Assembly (NCBI RefSeq): GCF_025753855.1
Contig: NZ_JAOWPT010000001.1
Span: 124,001 to 188,000 of the forward strand
DNA: 64,000 nucleotides
Direction of reading: 5' to 3'
From: Mesorhizobium sp. ZC-5
GTDB lineage: Bacteria > Pseudomonadota > Alphaproteobacteria > Rhizobiales > Rhizobiaceae
Shown here: piece by piece, positions 45,980 through 60,900 of the stretch
How positions within the stretch are numbered: position 1 is the stretch's first letter
How the letters are laid out: every line of letters begins with the position of its first letter
The notes under the pieces: generated by a model
What the model was told of the DNA's origin: nothing
Database searches by the model: none
What the model saw: the letters and a program-made list of their open reading frames with translations, nothing else
Made by a program: the position numbers and the translations under genes

Positions 45980-48900
45980 TTAATTGGATACATAAACGGA
46001 ATAGTATTCACCTCGCGGTGCATAAACAACATTTGGCAAGCGGCGCTCGCCGGTTTGCAGCCAGCCATACATCAACGTCGAGCTTTGGTCGGCCGCATAG
46101 GTGTCGCCATAGCCCAGCATGTGGCCGAACTCATGCATGACGGTGGTCAGGAGATCGTACTGACCGGCAGGTGCCTGGGTGCCGTCGGCAAGCATGCGGG
46201 TTTCGCCGACCCGATTGGCGAACTCCTCGTCGTTCAGCGGCGTGGTGTCAACGAACCAGCCATGGCCAGCGCCATCGTCATCTATCCGGATATGCGAGCC
46301 ACCTTCCAGGCCGAGGTAGTTACCGCCGAGATCGGCGATCTCGAACGTCGCCGCGTTGAGTACTGCCAGTTGCTCGTCGGTCAGGCCGATAGCCACCCAG
46401 CGATCGATGGCGGCGGCAATGATCCGATCCAGCGTGTCACCGGTGAGCACGTCGCCCCACATATCCTCGCCGACAGCGGCAACGCCGCCTTCGGCTGCCA
46501 GTAGCGGCGTGCTCGGTAGCGTCGGGGTTCCCGGCAGCAGGATCGTGTTGTTCTCAACGACGGGAACGTCGCCGGCGCCTGGCAGAATCGCCGTCGTCGA
46601 TGACGGATTGTTAGTGGCAAGAACAACCGCCGAATCGTTGGACCCGGACGCGCCGCGCGCAAGCACTATACTGCCGCCGGTTGCCTCACGAACATTGACG
46701 CCGACAATGCCGACCGCAGCGGTATAATTGACGTCGTTACCACGTACGTCGGCATGGCCGATGGCGCCGTTGCGGGCAGCAACCGAAATCATCGTGACTG
46801 CGTTCACATCGGTCGCCGTCACCACGTTGTTCGTTACGGTGGCATGGAATTCGGGGGTTCTGCCAGCATCGGGTGCATCAACGAGGATCGCCCGGGCTGC
46901 GCCCGAATTATAGGTGACGTTGTTGCTGTCGATCAGGAACCTGGCTTGTGACACCTGACCGGTCAAGCTGCTCACGAGTGCCAGAATCGCGTGGTTGGTC
47001 GCACTCGCCGGCGAGACGACCGTGTTGTTCTGGATCGTCGCCTCGAGCAGGGAAGAACTCGTGCCCTGACCGGGGACCTGCCCGACGAAGATCGCGACAC
47101 CGCCGAAGCCCGAAATCGTATTGCCCTGGGCCGGAGACGGACCGCCGATCATCACCCTGGCGTCGGCATTGCCGCCGTTTGAGATGACAACGCCTTCATT
47201 GCCCTGTGTGCCGCGCGTGATGGTGTTGCTGCTGATGGTTGCGTTCAGGATGGAGTTTTCCAGGGCGCTGATTTGGATCGCCTGCGATTTGTTGTTCGAG
47301 AACTGGTTGTTGTCGATATGGACGAAGGCCTGCGCCGTCCCCCCGAATTCCATCTGGATGCCGTCGGAGCCGCCGGTAAGGGAGTTGTCATGGATGTTCG
47401 AGTTGCTGATCGTCAGGTTCATCGTACCTGACTGGTTGTAGACTTCGACATGGTGCTCGACGGAACCGCTGATATCGACATTGTCGATCAGAGAATTGCC
47501 GAACAGGCCGTTGCCACCCAACACATCGCCAAACGCAATGGCGCCCTCGATGACACCGGTGTTAGTGCCGATCGTGCCGTTGATGACGCTGTCTTCCAGC
47601 GAGAAGCCGGTGACGGACATGCCTCGGATCGCACTGTTCTGGAAATCGTTCAATTGCATCCATGCCAGCCGGACATCGGCGGTGTTGTTCAGATAGATGC
47701 CGTTGCCGGTGGTCGTGGCGCCGTCGGCGCCGGTCTTGTTGGCGATGGTGCCGCCGGAACCTGCCGTTCCATTGCCTGTGACATGCAGCCCGCCCGCGGA
47801 GCCCGTCGTGTCGAGGACGATACCCGTGGCGCTGCCGCCGTTCGATGAGATCGATCGGAACGTCACATCGGCTGCGCTGATATTGGTGTTAGCGATGTTG
47901 AGCGCCGTACCGGTACCCGAGTTGATCGTGTTGCCCGTGCCCTGCACGGTCACCGTGCCGCCGCCGGTGGCATTGAAGCCGGTGCCGGACGTGGTGTTGA
48001 TGACCAGCCCGCCACCGGTGAAGTTGATCGTCGCGCCGGTGTTGGTCTGCAGGTCGACACCTCTGCCACCGGTGGTGAGCGTCTTGGTGGCGCCGCTGAA
48101 GTTGATCACGGCGGTGCCGGAATTGTTGTTGACGTCGATGCCGTTGTCGACGCCGCCGGTGGCGCTGAGGTTGCCGCCGAAGCTGACGGTACCGGCGGTG
48201 CGGCCGGTCACCTCAACGATGTTGCCCACCGTGGTCTTGCTGACCGCCGCGTTGATGGTGATGGTGTTGTTGTCGCCCGCGGCGCCGTTGATATCGACGC
48301 CGATGCCGTTCGGATCATCGTCGCCGGCGCCGCCGATGTTGCCGCCGCTGATCGTGATGTTGCCGTTGTCGCCGGAAATATCGATGCCGTCGCCGGCGAC
48401 ATCATCGATGCTGACCGAGCCGAAGGTGACGGTGCCCGGCGACGCGTTGACGACCAGGCCGTCGCCGGTCGAATTGTCGATGGTGACGGCGCCGACGACA
48501 TTCAGCGAACCCGACATGCCGGTGAGGCTGATGCCGTTGGTGCCGCCGCCGGCGGTCGTCGACGCGAACGTCATGCCAGCGGTCACGCCGTTGAGTATGA
48601 GCGCAGTTCCGCTGGATGCGCCGATCGTATTCTGATTCGCACCTGTCGTGACGTTGACCGTGCCGCCGCCGGTGGCGGTGAAGCCGGTGCCCGAGGTTGT
48701 GCTGATGGCCAGCCCGCCGCCTGCGAAATCGATCGTCGCGCCGGTGTTGTTGGTCAGGCTGACGGCGTTCGCGGTTGTCGAAGTGATCGACTTCGTGCCA
48801 CCCGAGAAGGTGATCGTGCCGGCAGCCACTTGATCGATGAAGATGCCGTTCTGGCCCGCGACAGTGTGCGTGATGTTGCCGGACAGCGTGATGTTGCCGG

Positions 48901-51900
48901 CTCCCGCCGTGCGGTCCTGGATGTCGATCGTTCGGCCGCTGCCCGTTGTATTGGAAATGGTTCCGGTATAGCTCAACCCTGCTGTGCCGCCGGTGCTGGC
49001 GGTGCCAGCTCCATCTCCGATACGAATGACTGGACCGGTGCCGCCGCCGTTGAGCGCGCCGGAACCGAGATTGACCGCGGCCGTGGTCGAACCCGAGACG
49101 GTGTTCATGATCACCGCGCTGACGCCGCCGGCGGTCTTGTTCGTGGACGCGAAGTTGACGCCGCTTGCGCCGATTGTAATGCCGCTGAGATTAACCGCCG
49201 TCGCGGTCGCTCCGGCGCTGAGCGCTCCGGTGCCGGTGATGGTAAGCGTGCCGCCGCCATCGGCCTGCAAAGCCGCACCGGTGGCGGCGCCGCTGGCGCT
49301 GATCGCGGAACCGGCGAAAGCCAGCGTCGCGCCGTTGGAAACGTCGACCGCATTGCCCGAGCCGGTTGTCTGTAGCGTCGATGCGCCGGCGAAACTGATT
49401 GAGTGTGCGGCGCTGTTGACGACGGTAAGGGCATTGTTCGCGTTGGCCACGACGATGCCGACGCTTCCCGCGGCAGTGAAGCTGGTCGTGCCGCCGGTGT
49501 TGTTGTTGAAGCTCAGCCCGTTGTCCAACCCACCACTTACGCTCAGATCACCGCCGAAGCTGACCACGCCGCCGGAGCGGCTGTCCACCTGCACGATCTT
49601 GCCCGCATTCGCCTTGGCGATGCTGGCGTCGATTGTGATGGTGCCGCTACCGCCGTTGACGAACACGCCACGACCGGTCGGATCGGTGGTGTTGCCAATC
49701 GTGCCGCCGCTGATCGTGACCGCACCGGTGGCAGTGGTGGCGTCGATCTGGAAGCCGTCGTCGCCGCTCCCGTCGATGGCGATGCTGGAGAGATTGATCG
49801 TGCCGACTAGTCCGGTGATGAACAGCCCGTCGCCGGTCGAGTCGGCAATGTTAACGGTGCCAACTGTCAGCGAGCCGGACATCTGCGTGAGACTGATGCC
49901 GTTGGTGCCGCCGCCGGAGGTGATCGAGTCGAGCACCATGTTGACGGTGGTCGGGTTGATCAGCAGCGCGGTGCCGTTGTTCGAGGTAATCTGGGTGGTG
50001 CCCACATCGACGATATTGACCGTGCCGGAAGTGGTGGCGCGGAAGCCGAAAGCCCCGGCACCGTTGACAGTGATGTCGACGCCGCCGTTGAAGGCATAGG
50101 TGCCGGTATTGGCGCCGAGATCGACGCCGTCGCCATTGGCGCCGCCGTCGTTGAGGATGGTGACGAGACCTGTGAAGGTGGCGTTGGCGGCCGAGTTGAT
50201 GATTACGATGCTGTCGAGGCTGGCGTCGTCGATCCGCGTCGTGCCGGTCACCGTCATCGACCCGGCATCGAGATTGTCCACGCGAACGCCGGCGGCAACA
50301 TTGTCAACGTCGAGACTGGCGATGTCGATGTCGAAACCGATGCCGGTGATGTTGCTGACGGCCAGCCCGGCGCCGGTGGCTCCGGTGGCGTTGCCGATGC
50401 CAACCGCGCCGAAATCGAGATTCAGGTTCTGAGCTATATCTTCGACGAAGATACCGACGCTACCCGGCGTCGCTGCGGTGCGGTTGATGTCGACGGCACC
50501 AAAGTTGATCGTCACATTGCTGCCGAAGGTGACGGTGCCGGAAATCCACACCCCGGCCGAACCGTGATTGTTCAGCGTCGTCAGGCCGGTGACAGTGAAT
50601 GACGAGTTGGCCGCCAGATTGGCCAGTTCGATACCGGTGGATGCTACCGTGCCAGTCGAGGCGATCGTGTCGAACGTGACGCCGGTGGTGACACCACCGA
50701 GGTTGACCGCACCCGCGCCAGTCGCGGTGATGGTGTTGCCGGCGCCGGAAATGTTGATGGTGCCGCCGTTGATCGCGACGAGGCCAAACGTGGTGTTGGT
50801 GACGATGTCGAGGCCGCCGGTGAAATTGACGGTCGAGGTAGTGTTGTTGTTGTTGATATTGATGCCGGTGCTGGCGCCGATCGCCGTGGTTGTGCCAAGG
50901 TTGACAGTGCCCGAGAAGGTGATCGTATTCGCCGCCGTGGCGCCGGTGACGCTGATGCCGCCGGCCAGGGCGCCATTAGAGGCGACGGTGCCGCCAAAGG
51001 CGAAGCTGCCGCCGCCGCGGTTGGCGATCGACACCGCCGTCCCGGATGTGTTGGCGATCGAACTGTCGGAATCGAAGGAGATGGCGGCACTGCCTCCGGT
51101 GATCTGAAGCGCGCTGGCGCCCGAGATGTCGACATCGACGGCATTGATAACGCCGGCGTTGGTGAGCGAAATGCCGCCGGCCGTGCCCCCGGTGATGGTG
51201 CTGTTGCGGATATCGGCTGAAATGCCGGTGCCGACAATGCCGAAGCCGGCGCCGTTGTTCGAAATCACCAAGCCATCTACTACCGAACCGGCAGCCAAAG
51301 AGAGGGTGCCGCCAACAGCCGTCGACGTGAGAAGCGGAGCACCCGAGCCGTCGGCGTTCGGATTATCGATGAGCCCGGTGGTAATGCCGAACAGCAGCAC
51401 GTTTGCCGGAGCGCCGCCTGCGACCATGAAGGTATCCTGGTCGCGGAAGCTCAGTATGCTCTGGCCCGCGCCGAGGTTGAACGTACCTCCAGCCAGACTG
51501 ATGATGTCCTGCCCGGCGCCTGCGGCGTCCAGCAGCACGATGTAAGTAGCCCCCGACAACTGGGCGGCTGCAATGCTGCCCGGATCGTTGCGCGTGCCGA
51601 TGCCGGTTGCGCCATCCTGCACCCAGAATGCGTTGACGCTGAGGCTGCTGGTGTCGCCAACCAGATTGACGTCGAGGAAGTCGTAGGGGCCGCTTGCCGC
51701 ATTGAGACCGGCGACGACGATCGGTGTGGTCGCATCGATTGTCGAAGCCGCCAGATCGGGGTCCACGTTTGATCCGTCGCCATACTGGAAGCGGCCGGTG
51801 ATGTTGGCATTGGTGAGGTCGACGCCGATGGCGACATTCTCGATCGTGCCGGAGTCCACCGTCTCGAAGGTGAGCGTGTTGGCATTGCCTGTGAGATCGA

Positions 51901-54900
51901 TGCCAACCGATCCCGCTGCGACCGGCGTCACGCCGGCGATGTCCAGAGTCTGCAACTGAATGTTGCCGGTGGCCGTGCGCAAATCGACACCGCGCTGGCT
52001 TGCTCCGACGCCGGTTATGTCCACGTTGCCGAAGGTGACGCTGGCATTCGTGCCGGTGATGTTGAGTCCAGCAGTGTTGGCGGAGGCGCCAAGGCCGATT
52101 GTCGTCGCACCGAGGCTCAGCGTTCCCGAATTGCCGCCGAGCTGGATGCCGTCGCCGGTGCTGGTGTTGATCGTGATAGCGCCGAACGTCACGTCACCGG
52201 CAGCACCGGAAATCGACAATCCATCGGCGGCAGCCCCGGTCACCGAAACCGCGGCGGAAATATTGAGCGTCGCACCTGCGCCGAGGCCAGCAATGACGGC
52301 GTTGCCGCCGTTAGTCGCCGTCAGGCTGGTTCCGCTGAAGGCAATCGTGCCGGCAGTTGGTGCGGTGGTCGTGCCGATGTTGAAGAGCTGCGCACCGGCA
52401 TTGGCGATGACATTGCCGGAGAAGGTGACATTACCGGCGGTGCCGTCGATTTCGACCGCCTGGCCTGTTGCACCGGAATGGGTGATGGCCGCGCTTATCG
52501 TAACGACGCCGGTGGCGCCGCCGCTGTTGATATCGAATACATCTTCGGAACCGCTCTGGGTGGCGCTGCCTCCGGTGACGTTGATGGTTCCGGCATTGCC
52601 AGTGAGGCTGTAGGCGTCGGCGCCATTGGCAGAAACGGTGAGTCCGTTGAGCGCGATGGTGCCGGAGACTTGGCTAGCAATCGCGACGCTCGCCGCCGTG
52701 GCCGGGCCGATCGAGCCACCACCAACGGTCACGCCAGCGGTCGAGTTGGCTATGCTGAGCCCACTGCCTGCCGCGCCGTCGATATTGACCGTGGTGAAGG
52801 TGACGGCGCCGTTTGCTCCGGTTAGGTTGATGCCATGAGCCGCCGTGTTGTCGATGGTCGCCGACACAAAATTGAAGGTCGTACTCGAGCCACCGCTTAT
52901 CTCGATGCCGTCGCCCGCAGCCGTTCCAGCAACGGTAACATTGCCGCCGGTAAAGGAACCGCCGTCGACGTTGGACAGCAGGATGCCGTCGCCTGCAGCA
53001 ACGACGCCCGAGGTCGAAAGCGTTTCAAATGAAACGCCGCCGGCTCCAACTGTTGCATTGGTCCAGTTCAGAATCTGGCCGGTAGCAGTGAGGATGCTTT
53101 CAGTGAGGCCCGACGCGGCGACCGCGATGCTGCCGCCCGTCGCATTGAAGCCGGTGCCGCTCCCGGTTTGGATATCCAGCCCACCGGAGAATGCGGTCGA
53201 ACCTCCGCTTTGCGACACGCCTGCACCACTTGTGGTGTCGATGGCGACAAGGCCACTCGTGGTCAGCGCACCGCTTGCCCAGCCGATACCGCCTCCGTTG
53301 CCCACGGCATCGTTGTCGATCGTCACCGCGTTGAAGCTGAAGGTTCCGGTGTTGGTGTTGATTGCGCTGATACCGAAGCCCGTCGTGCCCGTAATCGACG
53401 TATTTCCTGTGACGGCGAACGTTCCGTCCACCTGGTCGAAGAGAATGCCGTTGGTCCCGCCGGTGGCGGTGATGCTGTCGAACTCCATATCGACTGTCAG
53501 CGGGTCGAGCAGCAGCGCCATGCCGCCGGTCGTGTCGATGTTGGCGTCGCCGGCGCCGCCGGAGTTGACCGCCAGCGTGAAGGTGGTTCCGAGCGTCTTG
53601 GTGTCGACCTCGAGGCCGGTCCCTGCATTGTTAAAAATGTTCAGCGAGTCATAGGAAAGATTCCCGCTGACATTGATGAACGACAGGCCGGCGCCTTGCA
53701 CGCGTTGGTTGGCAAGCGTGCCTTGGCCAATGTTCGTGGTGCCGCCGGCGCTCACGATGTCGGCGGTACCAGGATTGCCGTCGGCGTCGAAGGTGACCTG
53801 GTTGAACACCATGCCGCCGCCGATGCCGTTGGCGGTGACCGTGTTGGCGTCGAGCGAGGTAACGTAGGTGCTGTTGGGGGTAGAACTGAGCACATCCACG
53901 GCCTGCGAGCCTGCCAGCATCGTCTGCCAGGTCGTGTTGTCAAGCGAGAGCGCCACGGCGGCCGCTGCCGCAGTGTGCCTGACATGTAGGCCGTCCCCTG
54001 GCGAGGTGACCGAATTGCCGGAAATCAGGTTGAGATTGACGCCGCCCGAGCCGGAGGCGTCGATGTCGATGCCATTGCCCGTGGCGCCGCCGGCGAAGCT
54101 GCCGATATTGAGGCCGGTGAAGTTGAAGGTACCGGTGTTGCTTGTCTGGTTTATGTCGATGGCGTTCAGTGCACCGGCAGTGCCCGAAACCGTCATGCCC
54201 GTGAAGGAAGCGCTACCGCCGAAATTGCTCGCCGAAACGCCGCTGCTGGTCAGCACGCCAGGCGTTGCGCCGTTCGGCAAGGTTCCGCGCGTTATGCTGA
54301 CATTGCCGGCCGTGCCCCCGGACAGCGAGATCAACTGACCGGCAATGTTGATGTCGTTGTTCAGGATCGACAGGCTCGACTGCAACCCGGTGGTTTCAAA
54401 GGCGAAATTGCCTACGGCGACATCCTGGATCGTAACGCCCTCGATAGTGATGCCGCTATTGTTGAACGCCGCATCGGCACCGTCGATAAAGAACATTGCT
54501 CCGCCGCCGCCGGTGAAATCGAATGTGGTGTGGCGGATCTCGTTGTCGCCATACAACTGGAACATATCGTTCGCGCCGCCACCGACCACCGCCTCGTCGG
54601 CGGTAACGTTGCCGCCGAAACCGCCGAGGTCGCCAGATACATTGGCCGGCTGTTCTACACCGGTCGAGACCGCATTGCCGTTGCCGAAGCCGGTGATCGA
54701 CTGGCCGGCGTCCAGCGTGAATGCTGTACCTAGCGCACTGAGGTCGATGGCGCCGACGAAGGCGAAGGTTTCGGTTCCGGAGAGTGCCTGCGCCGCGGCG
54801 ACCGATATCGTGCTTACCGTCTGGCTCAGGCCGAAAGTTCCGGCATTGATGAAACCGCCGCCCTGCGAGACGAGGATCACAGCGTTTGCCACGGGCGGCA

Positions 54901-57900
54901 GATTGGCATTGCCGGTAAAGGCAACGTCGTCGAAATCATACGTGCCGGACGCCGGATCGAGCCCGACAGCGTTCACGGTGAACCCGCCGGCTACTGCCGA
55001 GATCGTCGAATTGCGTCCATTGGCGTCGGCAGCCTCGCCGTCACCGAAAGTGAAATTGGCGTTGGCGGTCGTGGCGGTCGTGAGGCCTCGCGACAAATCG
55101 ACACCGATGCCGATGTTGGTAATCGACGATCCCGTGGCGAAACTGATGGCGCGGTTGTTGAGCGTCGACGACAGGTCGATGCCCCTGCCCGTTAGCGCAC
55201 CGGTTCCGGTGATCGACGTGACGCCGAAGATCGCAGTCGTCTCGCTGCCGGTGAAATTGATACCGGTCTGATCGGTGCCGACGCCGGTGATCGTCGTCTG
55301 GCCGAAGGTAACGTCGGTATTGGTGCCGGAGAAACGGATTCCCGACGTATTCGGAAAAGCCCCGAGCGCGACATTCGTGGTCCCGAACGTCAGCGTGCCA
55401 GCATTTCCGCTGAGGCCGATTCCGGTGCCGCCGGACATGGTGACCGAGCCAAACGTGGCGCTGCCGGCAACGTTTTGAACGACCAGTGCACCGCCCGTTA
55501 TCGAAAGCGGTGCACTGGCATCGAACACTGCGCCGGCTCCGAGTGCACCGACCACGCCGCCGCCACCGCCCGTCGCTGTCAGCGAAGCGCCGGAGAACGA
55601 AACCTCGCCGCCGGTGAGCGCCGTCGTGTTGCCTATCCGGAAGAGGTCGCCACCAGCGGTTGCCGAAAGCGTGCCGGTGAAGGCGGCCGAGCCGCCAGTG
55701 ATTCCATCAACGCGCACGGCAGCGGTGGAAGAGAAACCCGCATTGGTGATGTCGGCGCCGACCGAGATTGTCGCACTGCCGCCGGAAACGACCACGCCAT
55801 CGCCTGTACCGCTGTTGGCGATCGTGCCGTCGCTGATCGTGATGGTGCCGGTGTTGTTGGTCAGCGCGACGTCGTGCCTGAACACCGAGGTCGTGACCAG
55901 GTTGGCGACTGTAAGATTTATAGCGCTGTTCTCGACAACCAGGCCCGAGGTGAATTCGCCGGTCGTGTCGATCGTCGTGGTGCCGTTGAACGTATAGGCG
56001 CCGGTGACATTGGAAAGCCGGATGGCGATACCCGTCGCAGCAGCAACGCTTGAAATGTCGACGCTGCCGAACGTGACGGGTCCGCCACTGGTGTTCTGGA
56101 TATTGATGCCGGTCTGCGTGGCTCCACCGGAGCCGTCCACCGTCACGCTTGCGAAATTGACGCCGCCGGCACCGATGGTCATACCGGTGCCGCCGATGGT
56201 CATGCCATTTTCGCTGACACCTGCGCCGGTCGAAATCGTGTTGCTCCCACCCGTCACCGTCAGCGTTCCGCCGTCGACGGCTCTGAAGGCGAAGCCTCCA
56301 TCCGTGTTCAGGTTCAGCCCGCCGCTGAAATTGATCGCGCTGCCGGTGTTGCCGGTAAGGTCGATGGCGTTGGCAGCACCGGTGTTCGCGGTGATTACGC
56401 CACCGAAATTCACGCTGCCGCCAGTCATCGCATCAACGCGCACGGCACTCGCGGCATTGTTCTGCGTGATCGTGCCATTGTAGTTGACGGTGGCGGTGGA
56501 ACCGCCGACCGAAACGGCGATGCCGCTTGTATTGACGACCGAACTCCCCGTCCCGAAGGTCAGCGTTCCGCTCGATCCGTTCAGGATGCCGATACCGAGA
56601 TTGCCGCCGGTGATGTCGAGGTTCGCGAAGTCGGCGGTGCCGTCAAAATTGTCCACCCGCAGACCGGCAATCGTGCCGCCCGCGATCTGGGTAGTGCCGG
56701 TGAAATTGACCGTTGCAGCCGAGTTGGCAAGCACGATACCGGTCTGTACCGGGCCTTGCACGTCCAGATTGTTGATCGTGATGGTGCCGAGGGCGCCGTC
56801 CAGGAAAGCACCGGTCGCCGCGCCGCGGATCACCACGCCTGAGCTGTTGAGGCCTGTTATGCCGCTTCCGTCGAGCGCTATAAACCCTGACGTGGCAATG
56901 AGGTTCGCAATGACGTTGCCATCGGAAAGATCGATCGTGTTGCCGGCTGCGTTATTGAGCGTCGGCGCACCTTGCAAGAAAGGATCGTCGAGCGTGGCGC
57001 CGGTGACGACATTGGTGCCCGTCACATTGGCGGGCGGTCCGCCGATGTCGACGGTCGCACCGTTGGCGAACGACACCAGCGACTGCCCGGCCGCAAGGGT
57101 AAAGCCATCGGCATCGGTGTCGATGACTTCGGCCGGAGCGGTGCCGACCAGGACGAACACCGTGTTGGCGCCGAGCCCGAGATCATCGGCTAGGTCGGCA
57201 GCGATAAGATCGTTGATTGTGGAGCCATCGCCGGCTCCAGTGCTGACCCTGCCGACGAAAACGACACCGGCGGCATCGAACAGTTGCGGCCCGGTGAGGG
57301 TCGTAGCGCCAAAGGAATAGGTGCCGCTTGCGGCATCCAGCCCGCGCATGTCGAGCGATGCGGTAATGCCCTCGATCGAACCGCCACCGAAGGTGAAATC
57401 CGTATTTGCTGTCGCTCCTCCGATGCCGTTGGTGCCCATCTGCACGCCGGTGTCGACGTCCGCAATAGTGCCGCCATTGGTGATGGTGACCGAACCGCCC
57501 AGCGTAGCGGAAAGGTCGATGCCGGCGCTGCCAGCCACATTCGTGCCGGTGACGTCGAGCGATGCCGCAGTGAAAGTCGAGGAGCTTAGAGCCAGATCGA
57601 GCCCCGCTCCGCCCTCCATGCCGGTGATGTCGACATTGCCGAAAGTGATGGTGCCGTTGGCGTCCGCGACCGAGATGCCGCCAAATGCCTGGTCAATGGT
57701 CACGTCGCCAAACGTCACCGCGCCGGAATTTCCTTCGAACCAACCGAGAGCAATGCCGTAGTCGAACGTGCGGGTAATATCCACCGGTCCGGCAAAGGTC
57801 ACGGGGCCGGTGGAGCCGTCGATGCCGATGCCAACAGTGCCTGCCTGGTCGATGGTGACTGGTCCGCCGAAAGTGATTGCGCCCGAATTGTCTGCAAGGA

Positions 57901-60900
57901 AGCCCAGGGAGATGCCGGCTTGGGCGCTCCGGGAAATATCCACCCGCCCGGCGAACGTTACCGGTCCGGTGGAATCGTCGATCCCGATGCCGACTGACGC
58001 TGACTGATCAATGGAAACCGGACCATCAAACGTCACCACCCCTGCGGAACGCTGGATCGCAATGCCGCCGCCCAAGCCGACATTGGTCAGGTCGACGCTG
58101 CCAAACGTGATGTTGGCGGTGCTATCGGCGATTTGCAGACCACCGATTGAGGTATTGGCGACAGTGGTTGCGCCGGTCATGACAAATTCGCCGGAAACCC
58201 CGGCGAGCGCCGCACCGAATAGACCGCCGTCTTGCGAAAGGCTGGTGAGGACCAAATCCAGGTCTGCGCCCAGCGCGGCAATGCCACCGACGGTGTTGCC
58301 AGAGATGGTGCCGCCAGTTGCCTGGAAGGCACCGCCGCCGGCCGAAATGACCTCGATGCCGAGGATGCCGTTGTTGAGCGCATTCAGCGTGTCAAACGTG
58401 TAGACGCCATCGCCGAATATGGTCAGACCGAAATCCGCATTGTTCGAAAGCAGTGTCGCGCCAGTAAAATTGAACGTCCCGTCGCTGTCTATCAACAGAC
58501 CAGAACCGCCATTGCCGGTCGAGGTGAAGTTCGAGCCGCTGACATTCGTCGTCGTGCCCGTGAACGACGCACCGTGCAGCCCGGCGCCTGTCACCACAAC
58601 GCCCGTCAGCGTCAACCCATCTATATTGTCGCCAAGAATGCCGACCCCACCAACACCATTCGAGATGTCGATGTCGGCGATGATGGTCCCGTCACCGAGC
58701 ACTACCGTGTCGCCGGCGCCAAGATTGGTAAGTGTGGCCGCGCCGTTGCCGGTAGGGTCGTCCTGGATGAACCCATGCACGACATTGGCGCCGGTGACGT
58801 TGAGCGGCACCCCGCCCAGCGCGTATTGGGCACCGTTGCCAAACGAGGCGAGCGTCTGCCCGTCGTCAAGCGTGAAGCCATCGGCGTCGTCGACCGCCGC
58901 ACCGTCATTGACCAGCACGAAGACGGCGCCGCTATCGGTGTTGGCATCCGCCGTGCCGATCGCCGCGAGATCGTTGACGGACGTACCGTCGCCCGCGCCG
59001 GTCGCGGCCGAACCTACAAAAATGATGTTGCTCGAATCGAAAAGCTGCGGACCGTTGAACACGGTCGCGCCGAAGGCATAGCTCCCCGCGAGAGGATTGA
59101 GGCCTCGCGCGTCGAGCGATGCCGTGAGGCCTTCGATCGAACCACCGCCGAAGACGAAGTCCGTGCTCGCTGTCGCGCCGCCGACGCCGTTGGTGCCAAG
59201 CTGGACACCGGTATCGACATTCGCGATGGTGCCGCCATTGGTGATGGTAACCGAGCCGCCAGTCGTACCCGAAAGGTCGACGCCGGTGGTGCCGGCTGAA
59301 TTGTTGCCGGAGACATCGAGGGACGCGGCGGTGAAGGTCGACCTGCTGCCGGCGAGATTGAGGCCGGCAGCGTCGCACCCGCAGATGGCGTCGAGGCCGG
59401 TCACATCAATATCGCCGAAATTGATTGTCCCGTTGACGCCGATCACATCGACGCCGCTCTCGCCCGGATCGGCGACCGTGGTGTCGCCGAACTCCACCGA
59501 GCCCGTATTGTCGACGACGACGATGCCGCTGAACCCGGCGCGGCTGACGGCGGTGGCGCCGTCGAAGCTGACCGCGCCGGTATTATGATTCAGTACGATG
59601 CCTTCTTCGCCGGTGTCGGCGATGGCGACGGGCCCGTCGAATATAACGGTCGCATCGGAGTTTCTGACAATGAGCCCGATGCCGGCGGCGCTGCCGATAT
59701 CGACCGCTCCGTCGAACCTGACTGTACCGCCGGACTGTTCAATGGCGAGTCCGTCACCACCGACGACGCCATCGATCAGCACCGGACCGCCGAAGGATAT
59801 ATCGGCCGTGCTCAATCCGATCAGAATGCCAGCAAATCCAACATTTTTGATGGTCGTCGCCCCGGTCACGGCGAAGCTGCCGCCCACGTCGAGAAGCAAC
59901 AGCCCGCCTAGACCGGCTGCCGGGTTGTCATGGGTGATCGAATCCAGCGTAACATCGAGATCCGTGCCGGAGATAAAAGCGGCGGTGTCGTCATTCCCGG
60001 CGATGCTTCCGCCGGCAATCGACAGGCTCGCGCGTGTCGTCGCGAAAACGGAAAGTCCGCTTCCGGCATTATTCTGGATATTGAGCGTCTCGAAACTGTA
60101 GTCGCCGTCGCCGAAAATCGTCAGACCATCGACGGCATTGCCCGAAAGCGTCGTCGTTCCGCTGAAACTGAAAACGCCATCGCTCTCGATGACAAGCCCG
60201 GCGCCACCATTGCCCGTCGAGGTGAAGTTCAAACCGCCGACATTGGTCGATGTGCCGGTGAACGATGCGCCGTCGAAGCTGGCGCCACTGACTGTGACGC
60301 CGGTTAGCGTCGCGCCATCGATGTTGTCTCCGAAAATACCGACGCCGCCGGCACCGTTGGAGATCGTTATATTGGCAATGACGGTGCCGTCGCCCAGCAC
60401 GACGGTGTTGCCGGCACTGAGATTGGTCAGCGTGGCCGCGCCGTTGCCGGTCGGATCACCCTGGACCACGCCATTTTGTACATTGTCACCGGTAACGTTG
60501 AGCGGCACCCCGCCCAGCGCATATTCGGCGCCATTGCCGAACGAGGCGAGCGTCTGGCCGTCGCCGAGTGTGAAGCCGTCTGCATCGTTGATGACGCTGC
60601 CATCGTTGATCAGCACGAAGATCGCATCCGCGCCTGCATTGGCATCGGCGGTACCTATCGTGGCGAGATCGTTGACGGAAGAGCCGTCGCCGGCTCCCGT
60701 CGCGGTGGAGCCTACGAAAACGATGTTGGCGGTGCTGAACAGTTGCGGCCCGTTGAAAACCGTCGAGCCGAACGCGTAGGTGCCGGTGAGCGGGTTGAGA
60801 CCGCGCGCGTCCAGCGAGGCGGTGATGCCACCCACCGAGCCGCCACCGAAACTGAAATTGGCATTGGCGGTGTTGGCCAGCGATCCCGCGATGCCGAGCC

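Noticed and set aside
47697-60779. Many plus-strand open frames of 150-370 residues opposite the giant gene
   Set aside because: They are Pro/Val/Leu/Ser-rich mirror images of the repeat sequence, lack ribosome sites and overlap each other; the minus-strand frame is intact over 17 kb.
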